DNA from: Poronia punctata | Taxonomy: Eukaryota; Ascomycota; Sordariomycetes; Xylariales; Xylariaceae | DNA: 64,000 bases | Reading direction: 5' to 3' | Assembly: GCA_022579005.1 (NCBI GenBank) | Contig: MU401585.1 | Location: 1 to 64,000, forward strand | Part shown: positions 14,661 to 25,118 of the stretch, piece by piece | Layout of the letters: the number at the start of each line of letters is the position of its first letter | Position numbering within the stretch: position 1 is the first letter of the stretch | Notes under the pieces: generated by a model | Database searches by the model: none | Told to the model about the DNA's origin: nothing | Seen by the model: only the letters and a program-made list of their open reading frames with translations | Program-made: the position numbers and the translations under genes

Positions 14661-17600
14661 AATATTATATATATAACTTTATAAAGTATATTTAATAATA
14701 TTTAGCATACTGCTTATAATATTTTATTAATAAAATAAATAAAAGTAAGCCTTTAAATTAATAAAACTAATACTAACTTTTAATATTTTATATTATATAA
14801 TTATTATAAATTTTATTATAAAAATGCTAACAGTATTATTATAAGGAACGTTTTAGCAAATACTAAGCTATAGTATATATAACTATTTACTTACTATTAC
14901 TTGCAAATTTAGCAAAAAAACAATTTTAATACTAAAAAATATTAAGTATATAGCTGCTAAATAAAGCCTAGTTTTTATTAAAATATTAATACTTTATAAA
15001 TAAAAAATACTATTATATATAATTTTAAATAAACATTTAAAATTTGTTTTATAACTTTAAAAGACTTTATTTACTAAAATAACTATTAAGTTAGCTAAAT
15101 TTATAATATATTATTTATAAACTAATAAATAGTTTTTAAAAAAAACTAAAATATAAAAATTGCTATTTACTATTATTATATAGTATTAAATATTTTATAA
15201 ACTTTTATTATTATACTTTTTTAATATATACTAAATAACGCTTATTAAAAAACTATTAAACACTTTTTTAACAAAGTAGTGCTAAAATTTAAGCTATAAA
15301 ATCTAATTTTTATTATAAACGTTTTATAAAATATAATTAATTATAAACTTGCTAAATAATTATATTAAAAAAAAGCTTAGATTATAATAAACTTTGCTAT
15401 AGTTAATATAAAAATTAAATATAATAAAACTAGAAAATATTAAAAATAAAATATAAAAGATAAAGTATACTTAAAACTATATAAAAAATATAATTTACTA
15501 AGTAAACTATATTAAAAATAATTATAATAAAAAGTTAAACTATTTATAATACTAAAAAAAGTTAGTAATCTAGCTCATAAACTAAATTTTTAAAAATATT
15601 AAAAGATTTATTAAGTTATATTAGTTATATACTTATATTTAGCACTTAAAACAACTAACTTATACTTTTAATATAAACTAAAACTAAAATAAGTATATGC
15701 TAATAAAGATAATAAATAATAAAAATTATTTAAAATAGCTTAACTTTTATAAAAGCAAATATTAAAAGCTAGCTAAAAGATAATATTAAAATACTTAGTT
15801 AAATAAAACAAATATTTACTTATATATAATATATAATATTTAAAGAAAATCTTTATATAAAACGCTTTAAAATTAGTTTATTAATATAATATAATATATT
15901 TACTATTATTTAATAAACTAAAAAGTAAAGTAATAAATAAGGTATTAGAAAATATATTTAAACTATTACTATATATATAATTAAATAAATAAAAATTAGT
16001 ACAGTTTATATTTAAAACAAATATATAAGTATAGTTACTTACTGCTAACTAATAATAATTCTTATAACTACTAAATATTCTTTTTATATATACTACTAAT
16101 AACTTTGCTTTTAAACTTATAACTATAACTAATAATTTTAGTACTTTGCTTTTAGTATATTAAATTGCTATTTTATTTACTTTATTTTTTATTTTACTTT
16201 ATTTAATAAATATATATTATAATTTTATAGTTAAAAATAAACAATATTTTAAAATAATAACCTTTAATAAATAAAAGGTTTATAAGTTATAGTTTAGCAA
16301 TAAGCGCAATATAATATAATATATAATAATATAAAATACTAGTATAAACTATTTATAATAATAATAAAAATAGCAAATAATAATAGAACTTAATATAAAA
16401 TATTATTGCTCAATTAATATAAAGTTAATAAAGCAAAGTATAATATTTATTAAACTATTTTAACTTACAAGCTTAATATGTTAAAAAACATAGCACTAAA
16501 GCTATATATATAACTATAAATTATTATATTATACTTAATATAATATAAACTAAAAAGCAAGCTATTAAATAATTAACTATAAACAATAATTAAAAAGCTT
16601 TTTAATGTAGCTAAATATATAAGCAATACTAAAAACTAAGCAAATAATGTATAGATTTTAGTTAATAAAATAAAATTAAAAAGATTTAAAGCTTTAAAAA
16701 TTGTAAAAAACCTTTAGTAAAGAATACGTACTATACTTATAATAATTTTATAAATACTATAAAATGCAGCTTTTGTTTAGCTACTATAAGATCTAGCAAA
16801 CAAATAAATACTATAATGTTAAAAATAGTAAGCAAATAAATATAAACTAAAGTATAAAAAAGCACTATTAAAAATAATAACTTTAACTAGTAAATTAACT
16901 AAAATCTTTAAACTAATAAAAATAATAAACTTATTAAAACTTAAAAAAGTTTAATAAATAATAAGTATTATATTTATATAAAACTAATTAATATTTAGTA
17001 TATAGTTATAAGCAAACTAAAGTATATTTAAACAAAATAAACTTAAATTTAAAACACTGCTATTAGCTTTACTATAAGTTATATTTAAAATACTACTACT
17101 AGCTTTGCTATAAGTTATAGCTTTGCTATAACTTATAATATAAACAATAACTAATATAACTAAAACATTTAAAAAATAGCATGCAAAAAACAATTTAAAA
17201 AAAAAGCTAAATACTTAAAAACAACATTTAAAACAACTAAATAAGCTTAAAAAATATAACAATTTATTTACTAAATTAATAAACAAATTTAAAACGTTAT
17301 TTGTTTTATACAAACTAAATAAATTAACTAAGCTATTAAAAAAAAAGTTAAAAACTTTAAAAAATAAAAAATATTAAATAATATACTAATAAATATTAAA
17401 CCTAGTTTTAAAAAGTATTATATATATAATAATAAACTAGTAAACAAAAAGATTAAATATATACTTAAAAAAGCTATTTATAGCAGCTTAGTATAAATAT
17501 AAATTGCTAATATAATATATAATACTATTTTTGCTATATAAGTTAAAAATATAATATAATAAATAGCAAAAATAGCAATATTATTGCAAGCAAGCATAGT

Positions 17601-18181
17601 TATTAAACTATTTAAATAAAAAACTTATAAGAAAACAAAAAAACTATAATAAAAAATCAATAGCATAAAGATTTTAGTTATATAATTATAAGCGGATATT
17701 TAAAAAATACGCTAAAAGCTTAATAACTTAAAAAGCTAAAATAAAAGTTATTAAAACATAAACTTTGCTATAAGCTAAATAACTATAGTAAAATAAGCTA
17801 TAAAATAAAAAACTACTAAATAAGCTATAGTTTAAGTAAACATGGCAAAATAAGCTATAGTTTAAAAAATTAAACAAAATAAAAATAGTAATACTACAAG
17901 TTTATTTTTATTTTTTAGCAAATAATAACTTACTTAAAAAATATAAAATAAATTTATTTACGCGTTAATTTACTTTGCTAAAATATTAAAAATGCGTTAA
18001 TTTATAAAATATAAAACAATTATATAAACAAAAAAAAGTATAGCTTTATATTACTATTAATATATATAAGGATTAAAAAACAAGACGTTTTTTATTTTGT
18101 TTTTTAAAAGGTTTGCATAAACAAAAAATAAGAAGTTTTTTAATTGTTTAAAAAATAAAACGTTTTTTATTTGTTTTTTTT
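14661..18181. other. LTR-A interior, right part: no intact ORF
   Basis: This is A-rich and stop-saturated. Just before the polypurine tract (about 18070-18180) there is a doubled motif of the form aaaacgttttttat followed by T-runs, in two imperfect copies about 70 bp apart. I recognise no gene. Confidence 0.65.
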
Positions 18182-18197
18182 AAAAGAAAGGGCAGAT

Positions 18198-18364
18198 TAA
18201 TATAGTAGATTATTTACTAATTTATAAGATTTACTAGTAGTTAGTATATAGTTATATAACCACTATGCTTCTAAGCATATTTATAAAGTAGCTTTAGCTA
18301 TTATAGCTATCTTTTAAACCTATACTATTTTATTTTATTTTAACTAACTAACTTAATGCTATTA
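18198..18364 (+). repeat. 3' LTR of LTR-A
   Basis: It is the direct counterpart of 3018-3184. It is preceded by the purine tract at 18183-18197 and followed by the duplication ATAAG at 18365-18369. Confidence 0.85.
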
Positions 18365-18369
18365 ATAAG

Positions 18370-19020
18370 GTTTTATTTATAGGCCTTGCTAGTATTTTAT
18401 AAGTTATTATTATATAGCTATATTAATAGCAAGGCTATTATTAAGCTTAATTAATATAGCTATAAATAAATAAGAATTATAATATATAAGCAAATTGCTA
18501 GCTAGCTAGTAGCTGCTTAGCTAAAAAAAACAAAAAAACTTAAAAAAAAACTATAACTAAAAGATATATAGCTGCTATAGCTTATTTAAGCTTTTTTTAA
18601 GCTTAATAACCTCCTTTTTTTTCTTTTTTAGTAATATATAGTGCTAGCTAGTTAAAATAAAAATAGTAAGCAAGTTAATTTTAACTTGCTAGTGCTATAA
18701 AATATATATAAAAAGTGTAATATAAAAGGTAAAGTTATAAATAAGGCCTTATAAGCTTATAAACTAACTTATTTATTTAAAGAATTTTTAATAAAGCACT
18801 TATAAATTACTATTAAAGCACTTATATTTTTTATTATATTATATTAAAGCTACTTTTTCTAAGTTTTCTTTTAACTATATACTTACTTTATTGCACGTTT
18901 AAAATAGTAAATATAAGAAAATACCTTTAGCTCTAGCTTATAAATTTTTTGTCTATTTTCTTTTTCTTTATTATATAGCTTATAATAGCGCTTTTATATA
19001 AAGCAGTAAGAGATATAACG
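18370..19020. other. AT-rich spacer, no gene
   Basis: No coding signal is visible. A perfect 18-bp palindrome (caagttaattttaacttg) lies at about 18673-18690. The base composition rises abruptly near 19020, where island 1 begins. Confidence 0.6.
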
Positions 19021-19091
19021 TATATAAGAGTTCCTTGCACCGTGCAGGTCAATTCTGTTGATTTTACGTTATTGGATTAGGTAAAAGACTG

Positions 19092-19141
19092 ATAGGGTGC
19101 TTTGATAGTAATTTATAGGTGCCCTGTTAGGGATTCTCTTT
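19092..19141 (+). repeat. Terminus of the inverted-terminus repeat family, little mutated
   Basis: About 50 bp align with the termini at 39655-39709, 2593-2642, 36205-36260 (reverse complement) and 57815-57845. Here the core reads aggtgccctgttagg. In the AT-rich copies the same positions carry T for C and A for G. It is therefore the copy closest to the pre-RIP state, and it lies at the edge of island 1. Confidence 0.5.
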
Positions 19142-19252
19142 ATCTAACCCGCCAGAGGCTGGTACGGTACCTATAGGACGTCCCGTTGTTGCATGACTGT
19201 ATTAAGCTCAGTACCTTATGAGATACAACTAACTCTAGAAACTGCCGATTTC

Positions 19253-19500
19253 TTATCTCCGAAAAAGGATATCCACAGATGGCTTCTCCGAGCTAGCAAA
19301 CCCATTGCTCCGTGATTGACGAGCGCACATGTAGAGCAAGACATAGAAGAAAGTCTCCAGATTGTGGCCATAGTTGTGGTCAGTTCTGCGCAGTATCTCC
19401 ACCGCCATGACTGCATCGTGCCGGTCTGGTGTCGTGCTCCAATCGGGCCGCTGCCGCTCCCTCTTACAATGGCCGGGCCGATGAGCAGCAGCGCCATATT
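19253..19500 (-). pseudogene. FunK1-like fungal protein kinase, C-terminal fragment with frameshift
   Basis: On the minus strand one frame gives GPIGARHQTGTMQS (about 19410-19450). The next frame continues directly with MAVEIL (ATG at 19408) and HNYGHNLETFFYVLLYMC, then stops at 19253-19255. The family (Fungal-type protein kinase, FunK1) typically reads GARHRTGTMQFMAIEVL followed by HxYRHDLESFFYVL. Loss of one base between 'MQ' and 'MA' explains the break. The kinase N-lobe, the catalytic loop and the usual C-terminal tail are all missing. It starts right behind the stop codon of the phosphotransferase gene. I read it as a decayed fragment. The family call rests on remembered motifs and not on a search. 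Confidence 0.65.
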
Positions 19501-19510
19501 TGTTTCACCG

Positions 19511-20392
19511 TTAGTATTCATACAAATCGTTCCAGAAAAGGATATCATCCAGAACATCTTCAGACAAATTAAGCGCTGCATAGGTCTCTCGTCGAGGGGT
19601 TCGAATCTGGACATGCACCAGAGCAGCTGTCCTCCGCCCAAAGTAACCGGCCATCTCCCAGTCGACAAGCCCTACGATCTTGTCATTGTTGACAATACAG
19701 TTCGATAGAGTAAAGTCGTTATGCATCAAGGAGAGATCCGGATCACGATTGTCTTCGGAGAAGATGATATCGTACTCGAGCGCCTGGATGCCTCGATGTG
19801 CTTTCGGATCCGCATCATCAACGATGTAAGATCGGGTCGTGCTTGAGGAAGGAGGTTTGACCTTGCTCAAGCTTCTCAAGATATCTCGTGCTTCTTCTTT
19901 GAACAGTTGTTTCTGTGCCGCGGAAATATATTGCCATGCGATGTTGAGGCCGACACCAGCAATCCTCTCCTGCACCAAGACATCTCTGCCGTTGATCTTG
20001 CTTGCAAAATAGATGATTGGAACTTTGACGTCGTCTTTTAGCACAGATCTTGCCAGGGCAGTGGCCTCTACCTCGTTTGCGTCTGCATATGAGAAGTCTC
20101 GACTTGCGCGTCTGCCTTGAAGCTGAGCATGGAGATGGCTTGACTTGATAATGACGCTACCGAGAGCGAATACATCCCGAGCACCCTCCAGGCCCTCGTA
20201 TATTCTATTGGAAGTGTTGCACAGATCAAGTACAAAGACCCAGTACTTCAGCGAATCTTCCGAGGCCGAGTTGATGTGCTTGGGATCAGGCTGGAAGTCG
20301 TCTGAGGCAGGCAGATATCGACCATAAAGTGGAACGTCGGAAAATCGGTCGTTTTCTGGTATTTTTTCTGGGTTTGCTTCGTATGGGCTCAT
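19511..20392 (-). CDS. Aminoglycoside phosphotransferase (APH)-like kinase
   Basis: This 293-residue, single-exon protein has the protein-kinase-like APH fold signature. The likely ATP-binding lysine is in SVIIK (Lys83), with a conserved acidic residue in NEVEA (about 107-109). The hinge-like segment is at about 141-153 (QERIAGVGLN). The catalytic motif HNDFTLSN (224-231) fits H-x-D-x4-N, and GLVDWEMAGY (241-250) supplies the metal-binding Asp244. Length and the ending LFWNDLYEY agree with fungal members as I remember them, so it looks complete. The fungal family phosphorylates small molecules or unknown substrates, and the substrate here cannot be inferred. There is no signal peptide, so it is probably cytosolic. 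The start is the first ATG of the frame. RIP-like AT sequence begins only about 60 bp upstream, so its promoter must lie partly in AT-rich DNA. It could also be described simply as a phosphotransferase-family protein. Confidence 0.85.
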   Translation of the reverse strand: MSPYEANPEKIPENDRFSDVPLYGRYLPASDDFQPDPKHINSASEDSLKYWVFVLDLCNTSNRIYEGLEGARDVFALGSVIIKSSHLHAQLQGRRASRDFSYADANEVEATALARSVLKDDVKVPIIYFASKINGRDVLVQERIAGVGLNIAWQYISAAQKQLFKEEARDILRSLSKVKPPSSSTTRSYIVDDADPKAHRGIQALEYDIIFSEDNRDPDLSLMHNDFTLSNCIVNNDKIVGLVDWEMAGYFGRRTAALVHVQIRTPRRETYAALNLSEDVLDDILFWNDLYEY

Positions 20393-20449
20393 GTTAAAGG
20401 CGGGTTAATGGCTAAAGGATTGCAGGTTTAAAGTGAGGGTTGTTTATCT

Positions 20450-21060
20450 TTTTTGCTTAACTAATTAAGTACTATAAAGCGTTTAAACTTAAGTACCTAA
20501 GCTAAAAATGCTACTAAAAAGATTTAGTTTATAAGCTTGTTTTTATTACATTTTTAAGTAAAAAAAAAGCTATATTAATACTAAGAAGTAAATATTTATA
20601 AAAACCTATTTAAATTAATTTTATATATTATATAATTATAATTTATTAAGCTTTTAAAAGTAGCTTTTAAAAAGCTTTAAATATTATTAAAAACTTTTAA
20701 TATTAAAGTTTTAAAGAAAATAAATATTATATTAAGATTTTTATAATAAGCTATAATTGTTAATTATAATATAATAAGCTTTTTATTATTTAAAATAATA
20801 ATATTTATAATTTTATATACTTAAATAAATATTATAATGTTTTTAATATATATTAACTATTTTATTAGCGCTTTTATATTATAAAAGTAGCTTAATTAAT
20901 TAAAAGAAAAAATAGTTAAAAACTATTTATAGTAAGTTTATATAGCGTTAAAGCTATAAAAGTCATTTTATACTTATTAATAATATAAAAAGCATATAAA
21001 CTTATTATATATTTAATATATAAAAATGTATATATTTTATATATTAATTATAAACTAAGT
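20450..21060. other. AT-rich tract with a faint LTR-B-like segment
   Basis: There are no genes. About 20885-21010 resembles the first half of the LTR-B repeat (the shared 'aattaattaaaagaaaa' and the following 100 bp), but it is strongly diverged. Confidence 0.45.
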
Positions 21061-21092
21061 ATATTATAATAAAATTAAAGGTTTTTAAATAT

Positions 21093-21567
21093 ATTATTTT
21101 AACTTTATACTAGAAAAAGTCTAGCTAAAGTAAATATATTAACTAGGTTTTAAAGGCTTTATATTAATTATAGCTTTATAAAGGTATTTTAAAAAGCATA
21201 ACTTAGTATATTATATATATAATTAATAGCTAGGTAACTAAGTTTAAAAAGCAATATAAAATGTTAGCTATATATTGCAATAAAATTAAAGATTTCTAAA
21301 GATTACTTTAACTTTATAGTAAAAGAGGTCTAGCTAAAGTGAACGCATTAACTAGGTTTTAAAGGCTTTGCGTTAATTATAGCTTTAAGTATTTTAAAAA
21401 GCATAACTTAATATATTGTATATATAATAAATAGCTAGGTATTTAAGTTTAAAAGGTAATGTAAAATAATAGCTATATATATAAAAACAAAGAATAAGCT
21501 AGTTTCTTTTAGTTTTATAGCTACTTTATAATATAAGGCATAATAAGTATATATGCTAATTATATTA
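21093..21567 (+). repeat. Tandem pair of a dispersed repeat
   Basis: Unit A (about 21093-21283) and unit B (21302-21567) share 'tttaactttata', 'gtctagctaaagt' and 'aactaggttttaaaggc' in the same order. Unit B extends further, through 'tagttttatagctacttt' to 'gctaattatatta'. A full third copy lies at 51481-51750. Unit B keeps more C and G than unit A. These could be LTRs of a much larger, interrupted element, but I found no convincing target-site duplication. Confidence 0.65.
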
Positions 21568-24500
21568 AAATCTTTTTTAGCTAAAAGGCTTGCTGTTTTT
21601 AGCACTTTAAAGCTAAATAAATTAATATAAAAAATAAAAAAATATATATAGCTGCTTTTAATTAATATAAGGCCTAGATTGTTTTATTAGCTATTTTTAA
21701 TTATTTAGTACTATTAAAAGTTTAGTATGCTGCTTTTAATATAACTATTAAAGCTTTTTAGTAGTTATATAATTAGGCTATTTAGCTTTTTTTTTAGCTA
21801 TAGCTACTTTAAGTGCTTTTATATTTATATAGTACTATACTTAGCTTTTTTAATTACTAAAATAAATAAGTTTAAGTTAGCTTATATATTAAGCAAAAGT
21901 TTTATTAACTTTATAATAAAAAGCATTAGCTTAACTAAAACTTAATTATATAGTAAACACTTTTAATAAGCTTTGCTTAACTTATAAAAATATAATATTT
22001 TAAAAAATTAATTTTAGTTTATATTTTTTAACTTTTATTAAAGCATTATAAAGCTTATAATAAAACTTATAATATTATGCCTTTTTTATATTTAAAACTA
22101 AAAAAAGTAATATAATATTATATAAGCTATTAATAAAAAGTTTTTTTTAATATAATTATTTTTATATGCAAATTAAATAAAAAGCTTATAAACTTTGCTT
22201 TTTTAAATAATAGCAATAAAAACTTTATATTAGTTTGCTAATTAAATAAAGCTTTAAAAGTGCTTTATAACTAAAGCTTGCTTAGTTTTAATATTATTAA
22301 GCTTAGTATTTAAAGTTAAAAAGCTTTGTTTTAATTTTAGCTTTGCTTATTTTTTATATTAGTTTAATAAGTTTTTACTATTTATTTTAGCATATTTAAA
22401 AAAGTTTAAATATTGTGTTGCTAATAGTTATAAAGCATAATTAAAGTTAATAAAGCTAGTTAGTTTAACTATTTAAATAAAAAATTTATATAAAAAGTGC
22501 TAAGCATTTTATATTTTCAACTTTTTTATTAAATTAAAAAAAAATTTAATCTTTTTAAAAAAAGCATTATATTAAATATATTTTAGTATAGCATAGTTAA
22601 CATTTTAAATACTTGCTATATGCTTTTATTTAACATTATTAAGCTATTAAAAATATAAGCTACTTAATTTTTATAATTAACTATTAAACTATATTAATAT
22701 ACTTATTTATAAACTTTTTATATAAAAAGCTAAAGCTATTATTAGCATATATTTTGCTTTTATTAGCAATTTTAAATAACTTTACTTTGCTACTATACTT
22801 TTAATAAGTATACATTTTATATAAGTTTTATTATTACTATAAAAAGCTTAAAGCAAGCAATAAAATAATAGTTTTTTATAAAGTATATTAAAATAATTAC
22901 TATTTTATTATTTAATAACTATTTTTTATTTAACTTTAAAATTAGTATTAATTAACTATAATAGCTTATATTAGTACTATAATAAATTGCTATTATTATT
23001 ATAAAGGTTTACTAAGCTATAAAAATTGTTAATATTAAGCTTTTTTAATAATAATATTTTTATATTAAAATTAAAAGTTTGCTTTGTTTATAAAAAAATA
23101 AAGCTTTTTTAGTATAGTTATAAAGCGTAAATGTTTTTTAAATAAATTTTATAAAAGGTTTTAGTTTGCGTTTTTTAAAACAAAAATTTAAAGCTTAAAC
23201 TTTAAAGCTTTTAGTAAGTAGTTAATAAGCTTTATTTTAATTTAAAGCTATTAAATAAGCTTTTTTTAGTTTATAAAAATTTTATATTAAGTTGCTATTT
23301 ATAAAATTATTAAAATAACCATTAATAAAGTTTTGCTTACTACGCTATTATACTATATTTTAATTACTTTTAGCAAAGCACTTTATAAAATAATTAACGT
23401 TGCTAAGTAAAAGTACTTATATAACTAGTTATTAAACTAGTTATAAAAAAAACAGCGTAATATTTTTAAAGTATTTTATATATATTGCTTAGCTAAGCTG
23501 CTGCTAGTAAGCGTATTGCTTTTTTATATTTTTAAAAAAAGCTTTATTTAAAAAATTAAATATATAAGCTTTTAAAACGTAAAGGTTAATAATAATAAGT
23601 ATTTAATAATTACTACTAATATATTTTCTTATAATAAAAAGCTTTATATTAAATCTTTTTTATACTTTATTTTTAATAGCTTTTTAATATAATAACTTAT
23701 ATATTAAAGCTTAAAGCTTTAACTTATACTTATAACCTAGCTAAAAGTATTTTTAAATAAAATATTAGGTTTATTACTTAAAATTAATTAAATACTTGCT
23801 ATTATTTTACTTTTTAAAAGCTACTTATGCTTATTATATTTAACTAATATATTAAGCTAAAAATTAAATTTTTTTTTTACTACATTTTTTTTAAAAAAAA
23901 GAATTAAGCGTTTTTTATTTAATAGTAATTAGTTAATTTTAGTGTTGCTAGCACTATTTTTACTTTTAAATCTTTATAACTTTATATAACGTAAAAGCGC
24001 GTTAATATATTTATATATTAAACGCTAAATTTTTAAAAGTAAAAACAAAGCATTTTAGCTATATATAATAGTAAGCAAAACTTTAAGTTTTATTTTTTAA
24101 GCCTTTTTAAACTATAAGTGCTTTATTTATATAAGGGCAATTAATTAATTATATATAATAAAAGCTGTCCTATAATAAAATAAAAAATAAAAATAAAAAA
24201 GTAAAAAAAAATAAAACATTTTTTAAAAAAAGTTATATAAGTATAAGAAAAGATTAAAAGTAAAAGCAAGTTTATAGGTTTTTTTTTAAAGATAAGCAAA
24301 TTGCTTACAGCTTTTTAAAATAAAATAAAAATCTTTTTTAAGTTTTTTTGCTTATAATAAATTAAAGCAAAAAAGATTTAAAAAATTTTCTTATTGCTAA
24401 AAGTTGTAAGTATAAGTAAATTAACTTTTACTTAGTTATTTATACTTATTTTCCTTTTTAAATTAAATAATTTTTAGTAGTTAACTTACTAGTTTAAGTA

Positions 24501-24817
24501 ATTAAAGTTATACTTTATAATTTATTAAGCAAGCAGGCCTTATTAAAACCTATTGCTATAGCTTTTTTAAAGTAAAAAAAAAAAAGCAGTGTAGTTATTT
24601 TCTTTTATTAACTTTTCTTTTTTATTAGCTTTTTTTTTCTTTTTTTTTATTACTTTATTTACTTAAAATTAACAGCACGCTTTATTATGCTGCTTTTAAA
24701 ACGCTTAAAAATTAACTTATTTAAAGTTTTTATAAATATATAAATAAGCAACAACTTTAGTACTAATATTGTATATATATAGTAGTTATTAAAGTTGTTA
24801 AGTAAAATAAATAAAGC
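21568..24817. other. AT-rich RIP-like tract, no gene
   Basis: This is stop-saturated, with only scattered short palindromes. No feature can be supported. Confidence 0.6.
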
Positions 24818-24822
24818 TTAGC
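24818..24822. repeat. Target-site duplication TTAGC (left, LTR-C)
   Basis: It is identical to 31256-31260. The two copies flank the element exactly at the ends defined by the LTR alignment. Confidence 0.8.
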
Positions 24823-25118
24823 TATAATGGTTAAGCTTGTTAAGTTAAGGTCACGTGACCTAGGAAACAATTATATAACCTATAAACTATATATATTATT
24901 ACAAAGTAAGTTTAAAGTAGTACTAAACATTGCTTTTGCTTAGCTAGACCTACTTAATAAAATAATTTAATTAATTATATACTTATATTTTTAGCTAAGT
25001 ATTTAGGTATAAGTAGTAAGAAAATAGATTTTAGCGTAGCTAGTTATTTTTTTTTTTTTAATTTAAAATCTTTTATATAGCGTTAATATATAGCTACTAT
25101 GCCTTATTAATTATTATA
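24823..25118 (+). repeat. 5' LTR of LTR-C
   Basis: It begins TATAATGGTTAAGCTTG and ends TTATTATA. It aligns over its full length to 30957-31255. Confidence 0.85.

Larger units (their letters stand above)
3018..18364 (+). mobile_element. LTR retrotransposon LTR-A, RIP-degraded and interrupted
   Basis: Two direct repeats of 167 bp (3018-3184 and 18198-18364) differ at about ten positions, mostly transitions, and are bordered by the perfect 5-bp duplication ATAAG. A purine tract (aaaagaaagggcaga, 18183-18197) lies immediately before the right repeat, as a polypurine tract should. This and the A-rich interior place the element on the plus strand. Subtracting the nested element LTR-B leaves about 9.25 kb. 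A patch at about 4970-5240 is less mutated but still full of stops. No gag or pol motif can be read, so Gypsy versus Copia is undecided. Confidence 0.85.

Noticed and set aside
19596..19607. ggttcgaatctg resembling a tRNA B box
   Set aside because: It lies inside the phosphotransferase coding region and no cloverleaf or A box can be folded around it.
19216..19668. 150-codon minus-strand open frame as a gene of its own
   Set aside because: Its first half overlaps the phosphotransferase gene in another frame, and its second half mixes out-of-frame FunK1 sequence. Only the part around GARHQTGTMQ is meaningful.
19316..19708. 130-codon plus-strand open frame in island 1
   Set aside because: It is antisense to the phosphotransferase gene and the FunK1-like fragment, whose motifs fix the minus strand as coding.
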